From Flaviflagellibacter rhizophilus (GTDB lineage Bacteria > Pseudomonadota > Alphaproteobacteria > Rhizobiales > Methylopilaceae), in contig NZ_JAXAFJ010000002.1 in NCBI RefSeq assembly GCF_033898525.1, positions 310,001-374,000 on the forward strand: DNA of 64,000 nucleotides, written 5' to 3'. Positions 1-7,770 of this stretch are shown piece by piece (positions within the stretch are counted from its first letter, which is position 1; each line of letters begins with the position of its first letter). The translations under genes were made by a program, and so were the position numbers. The notes below the pieces were generated by a model that was not told the DNA's origin, searched no databases, and was given only the letters and a program-made list of their open reading frames with translations.

Positions 1-473
1 TGGTCGAGTTCTTCGACTACAATTGCGGATACTGTCGAAAGGCACTGGCCGATGCCGAGCAGCTTCTGAAGGAAGACGGCAAGCTCAGGATCGTCCTGAA
101 GGAGTTCCCCGTTCTGGGCGAGGAATCACGCGATGCCGCGCGGGTGGCGGTTGCCGTCCATGCCCAGGCGCCGGACAAGTATCTGGATTTCCATCGCGCC
201 CTGATGACGGCCGAAGGCGGCGCCACGGGAGCCGGCGCGCTCGAGGTCGCCAAATCCCTCGGCCTCGACATGGACCGCATCTCGGCGGACCTGACGGGCC
301 CGGAAGTCGACGAGCCGATGCTGGAGGCACATCAGCTTGCCGGAAAGCTCGGAATCGACGGCACGCCGACCTATGTCATCGCCGATACTGTTGTGGCGGG
401 TGCCGTCGGCGCCGAAACCTTGAAGGGCATCATCAGCAATGTCAGGACGTGCGGGAAGGCGTCCTGCTCGTAA
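1..473 (+). CDS. DsbA-family thiol-disulfide oxidoreductase, C-terminal part
   Basis: The gene is cut by the left edge, so only about 156 residues remain, read in the frame that begins at base 3. The visible part opens with VEFFDYNCGYC, the first thioredoxin strand followed by a CGYC active-site motif. About 110 residues later comes GTPTYVI, which contains the cis-proline that packs against the active site in DsbA and Com1-type proteins. The helical insertion between the two is of normal size, and the end at CGKASCS looks natural. Such proteins form or reshuffle disulfides in the periplasm; the signal peptide would lie upstream of the window. It sits directly before aroQ, as I recall for Rhizobiales. 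The family is confident; the oxidase versus isomerase role is not. Confidence 0.85.
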   Translation, partial: VEFFDYNCGYCRKALADAEQLLKEDGKLRIVLKEFPVLGEESRDAARVAVAVHAQAPDKYLDFHRALMTAEGGATGAGALEVAKSLGLDMDRISADLTGPEVDEPMLEAHQLAGKLGIDGTPTYVIADTVVAGAVGAETLKGIISNVRTCGKASCS

Positions 474-511
474 AGACGTGCCGGCAAGCAATCGGAATGG
501 CGGCACCACCC

Positions 512-540
512 TTTCGCGCGATGATCAGCCCTCCTATAAG
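512..540 (+). promoter_or_regulatory. Possible promoter for aroQ-accBC
   Basis: The 108-bp gap before aroQ holds TATAAG at 535-540, five of six matches to a -10 element, with a weak -35 candidate TTTCGC at 512-517 and a 17-bp spacer. The position, about 40 bp upstream of the aroQ start, is sensible. The -35 is poor, so this is tentative. Confidence 0.3.
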
Positions 541-581
541 TCGGACCCGTCGATGAACGAATCCTGCCGGATGCGGCCCGC

Positions 582-1040
582 ATGACCGCAACGATCTTTG
601 TGCTCAACGGCCCGAACCTGAACATGCTCGGGCTGCGGGAGCCGCACATCTATGGTGCCGACACGCTGGCCGATATCGAGCAGCGTGTGAAGGCGCATGG
701 CGTGGGCCTGGGGCTCGCCGTGGATTTCCGCCAGAGCAATCATGAAGGCGTGCTGGTGGACTGGGTCCAGGAAGCACGTGATCGTGCCCGGGGCATCGTC
801 ATCAATCCCGCCGCGTACACCCACACCTCGGTCGCGCTGCACGACGCGCTGAAGGCATCGGACCTCCCGGTCATCGAAGTGCATCTTTCAAATGTCCATG
901 CGCGCGAGGAATTCCGCCATCGCTCGTTCGTTTCTCCCATCGCCCGAGGCATCGTCATCGGCTTCGGCGCGCAGGGCTACGAACTTGCGCTTGACGGTAT
1001 TAGCCGCATGATTTCGCCCCCATCCGCCCAACGGCCCTAA
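582..1040 (+). CDS. aroQ: 3-dehydroquinate dehydratase, type II
   Basis: This enzyme dehydrates 3-dehydroquinate to 3-dehydroshikimate in the shikimate pathway and works in the cytoplasm as a dodecamer. The 152-residue length is typical of type II enzymes. Residues 9-17 read NGPNLNMLG, followed by Arg19 and Tyr24 in LREPHIYG, the catalytic pair on the flexible lid. Residues around 75-90 (NPAAYTHTSVALHDAL) and EVHLSN with His101 complete the active site. The ATG at 582 gives the usual short N-terminus. The accB gene follows after 14 bp, so aroQ and accBC are probably cotranscribed. Confidence 0.96.
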   Translation: MTATIFVLNGPNLNMLGLREPHIYGADTLADIEQRVKAHGVGLGLAVDFRQSNHEGVLVDWVQEARDRARGIVINPAAYTHTSVALHDALKASDLPVIEVHLSNVHAREEFRHRSFVSPIARGIVIGFGAQGYELALDGISRMISPPSAQRP

Positions 1041-1054
1041 AGAAAAGAAGATCA

Positions 1055-1513
1055 ATGACCAAGGACGCCACTAAAAGCTTCGACCATGAGCTCATCCGTC
1101 AGCTGGCTCAGTTGCTGAACGAGACCGACCTGTCGGAGATCGAGATCGAGAACGACGATCTGCGCGTTCGCGTTGCCCGCACCATTCAGGTCTCGGCCCC
1201 CGTTTATCAGGCGCCTGCAGCGGGCGGTTTTGCGGCACCGGCTGCAGCGGCGGCAGCCGTCGAGGACAAGTCGAAGAGCGTCGGCGCTGTTCTGTCTCCC
1301 ATGGTCGGCACGGCCTATCGCTCGCCGGAGCCGGGCGCCAAGTCGTTCATCGAAGTCGGCACCGAGGTGCGGCAGGGTCAGACGCTGCTGATCATCGAAG
1401 CCATGAAGACCATGAACGCGATCCCTGCTTCGAAGGGCGGCCGCGTCAAGGAGATCCTGTTCGACGACGGGCAGCCGGTCGAGTTCGGCCAGCCCCTCGT
1501 CATCGTCGAGTGA
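1055..1513 (+). CDS. accB: Acetyl-CoA carboxylase biotin carboxyl carrier protein
   Basis: BCCP carries the biotin that shuttles carboxylate between biotin carboxylase and carboxyltransferase in malonyl-CoA synthesis, the first step of fatty acid synthesis. The protein has 152 residues. An N-terminal helical segment is followed by an Ala/Pro-rich linker (about 47-70) and a C-terminal biotinyl domain, with the modified lysine Lys118 in EAMKTMN. It lies 14 bp after aroQ, and its stop codon falls just before the accC start. The modifying ligase, birA, is also in this window at about 60.3 kb. Confidence 0.97.
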   Translation: MTKDATKSFDHELIRQLAQLLNETDLSEIEIENDDLRVRVARTIQVSAPVYQAPAAGGFAAPAAAAAAVEDKSKSVGAVLSPMVGTAYRSPEPGAKSFIEVGTEVRQGQTLLIIEAMKTMNAIPASKGGRVKEILFDDGQPVEFGQPLVIVE

Positions 1514-1524
1514 TCGGATCCCCG

Positions 1525-2874
1525 ATGTTCGACAAGGTCCTGATTGCCAATCGCGGCGAGATCGCGCTGCGCGTGCTGCGCGCCTGCAAGGAGCTCGGCA
1601 TCGCAACGGTCGCCGTGCACTCGACGGCCGACGCGGAGAGCATGCATGTGAAGCTGGCGGACGAAAGCGTCTGCATCGGCCCGCCGGCGGCCCGCGACTC
1701 ATACCTCAACATCCCGCAGCTTCTGGCTGCCTGCGAGATCACCGGCGCCGACGCCGTGCATCCCGGGTACGGATTCCTATCGGAGAACGCCCGGTTCGCC
1801 GAAATACTGGACGATCACGGCATCGTCTTCATCGGCCCCAAGGCCGAGCACATCCGCAGCATGGGCGACAAGATCGAAGCCAAGCGCACCGCGAAGCGCC
1901 TTGGCATTCCGGTTGTTCCCGGCTCCGAGGGCGGCGTCACGGAAGACTCGGAAGCGCTGCGCATCGCGCAGGAGATCGGCTTCCCGGTCATCATCAAGGC
2001 CGCTTCCGGCGGCGGCGGCAAGGGCATGAAGGTGGTCCACAGCGCGGACGAGATGTCCGTTCAGCTTTCCACCGCCCGGAGCGAAGCCAAGGCCAATTTC
2101 GGCGACGACGCCGTCTACATCGAGAAATATCTTCAGAAGCCGCGCCACATCGAGGTGCAGGTTATCGGCGATGGCCGCGGCAAGGCGGTTCATCTGGGCG
2201 AGCGCGATTGCTCATTGCAGCGCCGTCACCAGAAGGTCTGGGAAGAAGCCCCCTCGCCGGCCCTCAATGCCGAGGAGCGTGAGCGCATCGGCAACATCGT
2301 GGCCAAGGCGATGGCCGAGATGCAGTATCGCGGCGTCGGAACGATCGAGTTCCTCTACGAGAACGGCGAGTTCTACTTCATCGAGATGAACACCCGCATC
2401 CAGGTGGAGCATCCGGTGACGGAAATGATCACGGGCATCGATCTGGTGAACGAGCAGATCCGCATCGCCGGCGGCGCCGAGCTGTCGTTCACGCAGGACG
2501 AGGTGGTGCTGCGCGGCCATGCCATCGAGTGCCGTGTGAACGCCGAGAACGCGAAGACCTTCCGGCCATCTCCCGGCATGGTGAGCCAGTGGCACGTGCC
2601 GGGCGGCCTCGGCGTCCGCGTCGATTCACACGTCTATCAGGGCTATACGATCCCGCCCTATTACGACAGCCTCGCCGGAAAGCTCATCGTGCTCGGCAAA
2701 AACCGCACGGAGTGCCTGATGCGGCTGCGGCGCGCGCTGGACGAGTTCGTGGTGGACGGCATCGAGACCACGCTGCCCCTGTTCCGGCAGCTGGTCCGTA
2801 ATCCCTACATCCAGGACGGGCAGTACGATATTCACTGGCTGGAGAAGCAGCTCGACGCGGATACTCTGGAGTAG
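1525..2874 (+). CDS. accC: Acetyl-CoA carboxylase, biotin carboxylase subunit
   Basis: This subunit performs the ATP- and bicarbonate-dependent carboxylation of the biotin on AccB. I chose the ATG at 1525 (MFDKVLIANRGEIA) over the GTG at 1510, because 1510 overlaps the accB stop and because 1525 gives 449 residues, the length of the E. coli enzyme. Visible landmarks are the N-terminal ANRGEIA, HPGYGFLSEN (about 79-88), the ATP-grasp glycine loop GGGGKGM (about 162-168), ERDCSLQRRHQK, and EMNTRIQVEHPVTE, which holds metal-binding and catalytic residues. The C-terminal domain is complete. Confidence 0.97.
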   Translation: MFDKVLIANRGEIALRVLRACKELGIATVAVHSTADAESMHVKLADESVCIGPPAARDSYLNIPQLLAACEITGADAVHPGYGFLSENARFAEILDDHGIVFIGPKAEHIRSMGDKIEAKRTAKRLGIPVVPGSEGGVTEDSEALRIAQEIGFPVIIKAASGGGGKGMKVVHSADEMSVQLSTARSEAKANFGDDAVYIEKYLQKPRHIEVQVIGDGRGKAVHLGERDCSLQRRHQKVWEEAPSPALNAEERERIGNIVAKAMAEMQYRGVGTIEFLYENGEFYFIEMNTRIQVEHPVTEMITGIDLVNEQIRIAGGAELSFTQDEVVLRGHAIECRVNAENAKTFRPSPGMVSQWHVPGGLGVRVDSHVYQGYTIPPYYDSLAGKLIVLGKNRTECLMRLRRALDEFVVDGIETTLPLFRQLVRNPYIQDGQYDIHWLEKQLDADTLE

Positions 2875-2914
2875 AGCTCTGCAAACCGGGGCCCCGCGAG
2901 ACTAGATTAGGCGC

Positions 2915-3589
2915 ATGACCCGTATCGCCGACGCGCTTGTCGAAATCACGCCCGATGTCCTGCTGAAGGCCTATGCCTGCGGCATCTTCCCGATGGCGGA
3001 AAGCGCCGAAGATCCGGGGCTGTTCTGGATCGAGCCCCGGATGCGCGGCGTCATCCCGCTGGATGACTTCAGGGTATCGTCGCGTCTGGCACGCACCTTC
3101 CGGTCGGACAGGTTCACGGTGCGGGTGGACCATGACTTCGACGCTGTGATCTCCGGCTGCGCGGCCCCGGCCGAGGACCGCAAGCTCACTTGGATTAACC
3201 GCCGCATCCGCCACCTTTACGGTGAGTTGTTCGAGAGCGGCCACTGCCACACCGTCGAGGTCTACGACGGCGACCGGCTGGTCGGCGGCCTCTACGGGGT
3301 GCGGCTAGGAGCTGCGTTCTTCGGCGAGAGCATGTTCCACACCGAGCGCGACGCCTCCAAGGTCGCCCTCGTGCATCTGGTTGCCCGCCTCATCGCGGGG
3401 GGCTTCATGCTGCTCGACACGCAGTTCGTCACGGATCATCTGCGCAGCTTCGGGGCTGTGGAAGTGCCCCGGCGCCGCTACCAGGCGCTGCTTGACGCCG
3501 CCACAGGCCGTTCTGCGGATTTCTTCACATGGCCGAAGGAGAGGCTCGTGACCGGCGCCGAGGCCCTGGCGACCATCCGCGCGCGCTAG
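2915..3589 (+). CDS. aat: Leucyl/phenylalanyl-tRNA--protein transferase
   Basis: Aat transfers Leu or Phe from aminoacyl-tRNA to proteins with N-terminal Arg or Lys, marking them for ClpS/ClpAP in the N-end rule pathway. The 224 residues match the family. Characteristic blocks are YACGIFPMAESAEDPGLFWI near the N-terminus, WINRRIRHLY in the middle, and GVRLGAAFFGESMFH followed by ASKVALVHLVARL in the acetyltransferase-like core. The gene follows accC by 40 bp on the same strand and converges on the DUF2155 gene with 3 bp between the stops. Confidence 0.95.
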   Translation: MTRIADALVEITPDVLLKAYACGIFPMAESAEDPGLFWIEPRMRGVIPLDDFRVSSRLARTFRSDRFTVRVDHDFDAVISGCAAPAEDRKLTWINRRIRHLYGELFESGHCHTVEVYDGDRLVGGLYGVRLGAAFFGESMFHTERDASKVALVHLVARLIAGGFMLLDTQFVTDHLRSFGAVEVPRRRYQALLDAATGRSADFFTWPKERLVTGAEALATIRAR

Positions 3590-3592
3590 GCC

Positions 3593-4084
3593 CTATTCGC
3601 CGACGACTGGCCCACGCTTGGGCTGGGGCCGTGCACCGCCCGTGCAATCGGTCAGCCACACGTCATAGATCGGATGTTCGACGGCGTTCAGGCCGGGACT
3701 GTCGGCGAACATCCAGCCGGTGAAGATCCGCTTCGTCTCGTTCTGCAACGTGATCTCATCGACCTCGATGAAGCCGATGGTTTCCGGCTGCTCGGTGGTC
3801 GGGCGCGTGTAGCAGGTGCGCGGCGTGACCTGCAGGGAGCCGAACTGCACCGTCTCGTTCACATTGACTTGGAAGTTGACGATCCGGCCCGTGACCTTAT
3901 CGAGCCCGGAGAACGTGGCGACCGGATTGGCGATGCGCTCGCCGTCATTTCCGGTTTCGATCTGCGCCGCCGCATGCGGAATCGCCATGCACGCCAGCAT
4001 GGCCGCCGTCAGCGCGGTGTCGCGGGCTACAACCAGCACCCGCTTGCGCGCCTGCTGCCAGCTGCTTCTCTTTGGGTTTGTCAC
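3593..4084 (-). CDS. DUF2155 domain protein, exported
   Basis: The function of the DUF2155 family is unknown; it is common in Alphaproteobacteria next to the NDUFA12 gene and aat, as here. I place the start at the GTG at 4084 because it yields a typical signal peptide: a basic segment, a hydrophobic stretch (TALTAAMLACMAIP) and a cleavage site near AAAQ. A longer in-frame start at 4225 would lie inside the upstream gene and adds a Pro/Arg-rich low-complexity segment. The mature domain contains GLDKVTGRIVNFQV, TPRTCYTRP and IFTGWMFADSPGLNAVEHPIYDVWL, with two cysteines that could form a disulfide. It is probably cotranscribed with the NDUFA12 gene 11 bp upstream. Confidence 0.8.
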   Translation of the reverse strand: MTNPKRSSWQQARKRVLVVARDTALTAAMLACMAIPHAAAQIETGNDGERIANPVATFSGLDKVTGRIVNFQVNVNETVQFGSLQVTPRTCYTRPTTEQPETIGFIEVDEITLQNETKRIFTGWMFADSPGLNAVEHPIYDVWLTDCTGGARPQPKRGPVVGE

Positions 4085-4095
4085 GACGGAGCGGG

Positions 4096-4491
4096 TCAGC
4101 CTTCCGGCGACCAGGCCTGATAGTCGCCTGTCGTCTTGGCGCGGCGGCTCTGGGAAAGCGTGGATCCCCGGGGGCGATAGGCTTCGCTCGTGCCGGTGGG
4201 GTTTGCGCGGTGCGGCTTCTGCCATTCGCGGGCCACGAAGTTTTCTTCGCTCGGCGCAACGTCGCTCGTGTGATGAATCCAGCTGTGCCAGCCCGCAGGA
4301 ATGCGCGAGGGCTCGGCGACTCCATTATAGACGACCCAGCGACGCTCCCCGAGATGCGTGCCGCCCGCGCGGAAGTAGCGGTTGCCGAACTCGTCCTCGC
4401 CGACAGCCTTGCCGGCGCGCCACGTGAAGAAGCGGGTGCCGATCGTCTGGCCATTCCACCAGGTGAAAATCTGCAGGAGAAGCTGCTTCAC
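4096..4491 (-). CDS. NADH:ubiquinone oxidoreductase NDUFA12-type subunit
   Basis: This is the bacterial homologue of the mitochondrial complex I accessory subunit NDUFA12 (B17.2), largely restricted to Alphaproteobacteria. Landmarks are FTWWNGQTIGTRFFTW near the start, GTHLGERRWVVYNG, IPAGWHSWIHHTSDVAP and a C-terminal segment with YRPRGSTLSQ. I chose the GTG at 4491, which gives the usual VKQLLLQIFTWWN beginning and about 131 residues; an upstream start at 4542 adds 17 unlikely residues. It should sit on the peripheral arm of complex I, two membrane subunits of which are encoded at the other end of the window. It leads the NDUFA12-DUF2155 pair. Confidence 0.88.
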   Translation of the reverse strand: MKQLLLQIFTWWNGQTIGTRFFTWRAGKAVGEDEFGNRYFRAGGTHLGERRWVVYNGVAEPSRIPAGWHSWIHHTSDVAPSEENFVAREWQKPHRANPTGTSEAYRPRGSTLSQSRRAKTTGDYQAWSPEG

Positions 4492-4656
4492 GGATAGGGA
4501 CTCCGGCGAACGATTGGGCGCGTTATGGCCCCTCTCCCGCACGCTGTCCAGCGGGCCTTCAGCGTTCTATTTGGAACAAAGTGTGGCAAAATCAAGAAAC
4601 AGCTTCTACGGCTGACGGTATAGGTTAGACTTGATCCAAGCTTGAGGCTCACACCG

Positions 4657-4980
4657 ATGCGAGATGACGATCTGCTGCCGCATGGAATAAGGCTGATGAC
4701 CGAAGACGGTCTTCGCTTTGTTGCCAGCTATCGCGGCTTGCAGATGCTGGCGGCCCGGCAGGCGGTTCTCGGCGGCCCCAACGCCGCACGGTGGAAAGAA
4801 GCCGAGCGCAGGGCGGAAAGTGCATTGATGTCGGACGAGCCCCGCGCGGGCCAGCTCGCCATCGCCGCGTTCTCGGATGCAGCACGTTTCCAGGGCTGGT
4901 CGGTGCGCTCGGATACACCGCCGCCGGCGTTCACACGCCAGAACCGCCCCAGCGGGCGGCGCGAGCCGGCCCACGGCTGA
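4657..4980 (+). CDS. Hypothetical protein, 107 residues
   Basis: I do not recognise this protein. The ATG at 4657 is preferred over an in-frame TTG at 4642. The N-terminal half (ASYRGLQMLAARQAVLGG and AARWKEAERRAESALM) looks helical and rich in Ala and Arg; the C-terminus is a basic, Pro-rich tail. There is no signal peptide or membrane segment. It is divergent from the NDUFA12 gene and convergent with the next small gene, 3 bp away. Codon usage resembles the neighbours, so it is probably a real but lineage-restricted gene. Confidence 0.5.
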   Translation: MRDDDLLPHGIRLMTEDGLRFVASYRGLQMLAARQAVLGGPNAARWKEAERRAESALMSDEPRAGQLAIAAFSDAARFQGWSVRSDTPPPAFTRQNRPSGRREPAHG

Positions 4981-4983
4981 CGT

Positions 4984-5274
4984 TCAGCCGCGATTCGTGT
5001 CGTCCTTTGTCATTCCGATCTGCGCCGTGATTGCTGCGAAGGACCCTGCGCCCTCACCCTTGCTGGCAGCGCGAAGATAGCGGAACGGAAAGCGGATGGC
5101 GTCGATATGCGCCGGTGAAAGCTCGTGCGGCCGGTCCCGCGCAGTCGACTCCTCTGCATCCTGCAGGCAGCGCTCGATTTCCTCCTGGCTGAGTACGCCC
5201 TTCTGCTGCAGCGTGCCGATGATGGCGGCGAGAGCCGCATACAGTCCCTCAAGCTGAAGATTTGCAGTGTTCAT
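4984..5274 (-). CDS. Hypothetical protein, about 96 residues
   Basis: This is a small soluble protein of unknown function. The start at 5274 (MNTANLQLEGLYAALAAI) is preferred over the ATG four codons earlier. It has an amphipathic helix, LYAALAAIIGTLQQKGVLSQ, followed by EEIERCLQDAEES, and a C-terminal segment HIDAIRFPFRYLRAASKG. The acidic helix followed by a conserved-looking FPFRYLR stretch suggests a small interaction domain, but this is inference. Its stop faces that of the upstream small gene. Confidence 0.6.
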   Translation of the reverse strand: MNTANLQLEGLYAALAAIIGTLQQKGVLSQEEIERCLQDAEESTARDRPHELSPAHIDAIRFPFRYLRAASKGEGAGSFAAITAQIGMTKDDTNRG

Positions 5275-5423
5275 GTCGGGCTCCAAACGTCACGGGAAAC
5301 GTTCGCCCGGGCGGGCAGGTTCCTGAAACTTGGTTGGCGTATCCGTCAGCAAAGACTTTGCCTCATGGGAAAAAGCGGCGCACAATCTCCGCGTGCCGCG
5401 TTGCCCTCCCAGGTCCCCCATCC

Positions 5424-5699
5424 ATGAGCACCATCAGTATCGAGCCCCTGCACTCCCGCATCTGGTCGGGCAAGCCACGGGCGGGAGACGATCGCCGTCT
5501 CGCGAGAGCCCTTGGTTTCGGTCCGGACGAAACTGAAAGCCTGGCCCTGTGCCAGGCGGCCTTGGCCGGCAACGTGGATGCGGCGCTCGATCTCTGGCGC
5601 GCCTGCCGGCCGGGCCAGTCGCTGCGCATCCAGGTCACCCACACGCCGTCCGCGTTGAAGATGTGCGCGCACCTGCTGAAGCAGGCCGAGGGCGAATAA
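5424..5699 (+). CDS. Hypothetical protein, 91 residues
   Basis: I do not recognise this protein. I use the ATG at 5424; the frame stays open further upstream but without a better start. It begins MSTISIEPLHSRIWSGKPR and continues with an alpha-helical part containing ARALGFGPDETESLALCQAA, then DAALDLWRACRPG and a C-terminal helix ALKMCAHLLKQAEGE. Three cysteines are present. It is soluble, with no export signal. It lies 58 bp before the flavodoxin gene on the same strand, so the two might be cotranscribed. Confidence 0.55.
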   Translation: MSTISIEPLHSRIWSGKPRAGDDRRLARALGFGPDETESLALCQAALAGNVDAALDLWRACRPGQSLRIQVTHTPSALKMCAHLLKQAEGE

Positions 5700-5757
5700 A
5701 AACGGCCGCTGCATCTTCCCGGCCATCTGGGCGTTTCACTTCTTGAACGGAGTTGAG

Positions 5758-6699
5758 ATGCTGGACACCAAAAGCGCGGCCGACGCGGCCATAGATCATC
5801 CCCACACACGCGAAGAACGCCCGCTGCAGGTCCTCGTGATCGCCGGCTCCGCGCGGCGGGTGAACGGATGCCCGGGCCTCGATTCGAAGGCCCGCTATCT
5901 TCTGAGGCGCATGGCCGCACAGCTGCCGGCGGGCTGGCAGGTGGATCTGGAGGACATCTCGAACGAGCATGGCAAGCCCAAGATCCAGGGCTGCAATGGC
6001 TGCGTCTCCTCCTCCATGGCGCTGTGCGTCTGGCCCTGCAATTGCTACGGGCCGAACAGCGACACCCAGCCCGATCTTCTGTGGGATCTGGACCTCTACG
6101 GTCGGCTCGCCCGCGCCGACGCCTGGGCGTTTATCGGCCCGATCTGGTGGTACGGCCCCAGCACCAATTTCAAGCTGCTGTTCGACCGCCTGGTCTGCAT
6201 GAACGGCGGCAATCCGCGGCCGGACCTCATCGACAAGAAATCCACGCTGTTGGCCCAGGCGCTGGAGCGCTCGCCTCAATGGCCGGAGCTGAACCGCAAC
6301 CATCTCGAGGGCCGCACCGCCGCTTTCTTCTCCTACGGCGACAAGGGCGGTGCGGATATCGGCGAGGATGGAAGGCCGAGGAATCTCAAGCGCAAGGACT
6401 GGTTCGACCCGGCGGACGAGCCGCAGGATTGCGACACGCGCGACGCCTATAAGAGCCTGGTGTGGCAATGCCGCTATTCCGGCATCGAAGTGCCGGATGC
6501 CCTTTGGCAGAGCACCAGCTTTGGCGTCGGCAAGCTCTATGCCGATGATCAGGCGGACGACATCGTGCGCGACCGCGAGCCGGGGCTGGAGCAGTTCGAC
6601 AGCTGGGTGGACGGCTTCGTGCGCCATGTTCGCGCCAAGGGGGCGCTGCCCGGCATGAAGGAGGCGGTCGCCTCGGCCAAATCGACCACGAATGTCTGA
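5758..6699 (+). CDS. Flavodoxin-fold NAD(P)H-dependent oxidoreductase, Cys-rich
   Basis: The 313-residue protein has the flavodoxin-like FMN reductase fold: a first strand and phosphate loop VLVIAGSARRVNG (about 24-36), then IGPIWWYGPSTNFKLLFDRL, which is the FMN-contacting loop and dimer helix. Between them is an unusual cysteine cluster, CNGC, LCVWPCNC and YGPN, with five cysteines in 18 residues. I know the same pattern from alphaproteobacterial flavodoxin-family proteins of unknown function. The ATG at 5758 follows a GGAG-like ribosome site and is preferred to a TTG five codons upstream. The C-terminal 100 residues (AYKSLVWQCRYSGIEVP and later) extend beyond the core. The substrate is unknown. 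Confidence 0.75.
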   Translation: MLDTKSAADAAIDHPHTREERPLQVLVIAGSARRVNGCPGLDSKARYLLRRMAAQLPAGWQVDLEDISNEHGKPKIQGCNGCVSSSMALCVWPCNCYGPNSDTQPDLLWDLDLYGRLARADAWAFIGPIWWYGPSTNFKLLFDRLVCMNGGNPRPDLIDKKSTLLAQALERSPQWPELNRNHLEGRTAAFFSYGDKGGADIGEDGRPRNLKRKDWFDPADEPQDCDTRDAYKSLVWQCRYSGIEVPDALWQSTSFGVGKLYADDQADDIVRDREPGLEQFDSWVDGFVRHVRAKGALPGMKEAVASAKSTTNV

Positions 6700-6778
6700 A
6701 CGCCGGGAACAGGCACAGCGACCGGACGTTCACCCGGCAGCACCGCCATCCGGACGGTCACAGCAAGGAGTTTCCCCA

Positions 6779-7282
6779 ATGGGACTGTTCTCGAAAGACA
6801 TCAAGACGCTCGACGACCTGTTTCTCCACCAGCTGGAGGACATCTATTACGCCGAGCAGCAGATCGAGAAGAACCTTCCGACCATGATCGAGAAGGCCAC
6901 CAATCCCGAGCTGAAGCAGAAGTTCGAGACCCACCTTCGCGAGACCTCCAACCAGATCAAGCGCCTGGACACGGTGTTCGCGGCCTATGGCAAGCCCGCC
7001 AAGGGCGTGGATTGCGAGGCCATCGACGGCATCCTCAAGGAAGCCAAGCACGTAGCCGGCAATGTCGCTGACCCCGAGGTGCTCGACGCCGCCCTGCTCG
7101 CATCTGCGCAGGCTGTCGAGCACTACGAGATCACCCGCTACGGCACGCTGATCGCCTGGGCGAAGCAGCTGGGCCGCAACGACCTCGTACCGGCGTTCGA
7201 GCAGAACCTCGACGAGGAGTACAAGACGGACAAGGGCCTGACCGCACTTGCGGAACAGCGCCTCAACGCCAAAGCTGCCTGA
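6779..7282 (+). CDS. DUF892 (YciE-like) ferritin-like protein
   Basis: The 167-residue protein belongs to the DUF892/YciF-YciE family, four-helix ferritin-like proteins often induced by general or osmotic stress and thought to bind a di-metal centre. Helix 1 carries LDDLFLHQLEDIYYAEQQI, helix 2 KFETHLRETSNQIKRLD, helix 3 EVLDAALLASAQAVEHYE and helix 4 FEQNLDEEYKTDKGL. The Glu and His residues HLRET, EHYEITRYGTL and DEE fit the family metal ligands. The start at 6779 follows an AGGAG-like site. A perfect-stem terminator follows at 7291. It is upstream of a small secreted protein gene. Confidence 0.87.
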   Translation: MGLFSKDIKTLDDLFLHQLEDIYYAEQQIEKNLPTMIEKATNPELKQKFETHLRETSNQIKRLDTVFAAYGKPAKGVDCEAIDGILKEAKHVAGNVADPEVLDAALLASAQAVEHYEITRYGTLIAWAKQLGRNDLVPAFEQNLDEEYKTDKGLTALAEQRLNAKAA

Positions 7283-7290
7283 ACCAAGAA

Positions 7291-7315
7291 GGCCCGCCAT
7301 CATGGCGGGCCTTTC
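7291..7315 (+). terminator. Rho-independent terminator after the DUF892 gene
   Basis: A perfect 9-bp stem, GGCCCGCCA (7291-7299) and TGGCGGGCC (7303-7311), closes a three-base loop and is followed by TTTCT. It lies 9 bp after the DUF892 stop. Confidence 0.8.
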
Positions 7316-7336
7316 TCTTCGACGGACGGTCAATCC

Positions 7337-7699
7337 ATGAAATACGCCATCGCCGCTCTGGGCCTCTCAACCTTCGTGATGTCGGGCGCCGTTCTGCCCG
7401 CCCAAGCCGCGACTTACGACGGCGAATGGAGCGTGCTCATCGTGACCGAGCAAGGTAGCTGCGATCGCGCCTACCGCTATCCCGTGAAGATCAGCAACGG
7501 GGTGGTCAGCTATAACGGCCAGAACAAATTCAACGTCTCCGGTCGCGTGCAGTCCAACGGTTCCGCACAGGTCACCGTGAGCAAGGGCAACCAGGCTGCA
7601 TCGGGCAGCGGGCGCCTCAGCGGCAAGAACGGACGCGGCACCTGGCGGGCGCCGGACGGCGGTTGCTCGGGCAAATGGACGGCTGAGAAGCGCGGCTAG
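7337..7699 (+). CDS. Small secreted protein of unknown function
   Basis: The 120-residue product has a clear signal peptide: MKYAIAALGLSTFVMSGAVLP with cleavage after AQA (about residue 24). The mature part is Gly/Ser/Asn-rich and likely a small beta domain. It begins ATYDGEWSVLIVTEQGSCD and ends in GGCSGKWTAEKRG, with two cysteines that could form a disulfide across the domain. I have seen similar unnamed periplasmic proteins in Rhizobiales but cannot assign a role. It starts 26 bp after the preceding terminator and so probably has its own promoter. Confidence 0.7.
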   Translation: MKYAIAALGLSTFVMSGAVLPAQAATYDGEWSVLIVTEQGSCDRAYRYPVKISNGVVSYNGQNKFNVSGRVQSNGSAQVTVSKGNQAASGSGRLSGKNGRGTWRAPDGGCSGKWTAEKRG

Positions 7700-7770
7700 A
7701 CTTGCGGACCAGACGGCTTCGCGTATAGAGGCCCTTCCCTGCCACTGGCAGGCGTTAGGCCGGAGCCGTC

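Noticed and set aside
2887..2896. CGGGGCCCCG palindrome after accC as a terminator
   Set aside because: Only 10 bp, no loop space and no T-tract; probably chance in GC-rich DNA.
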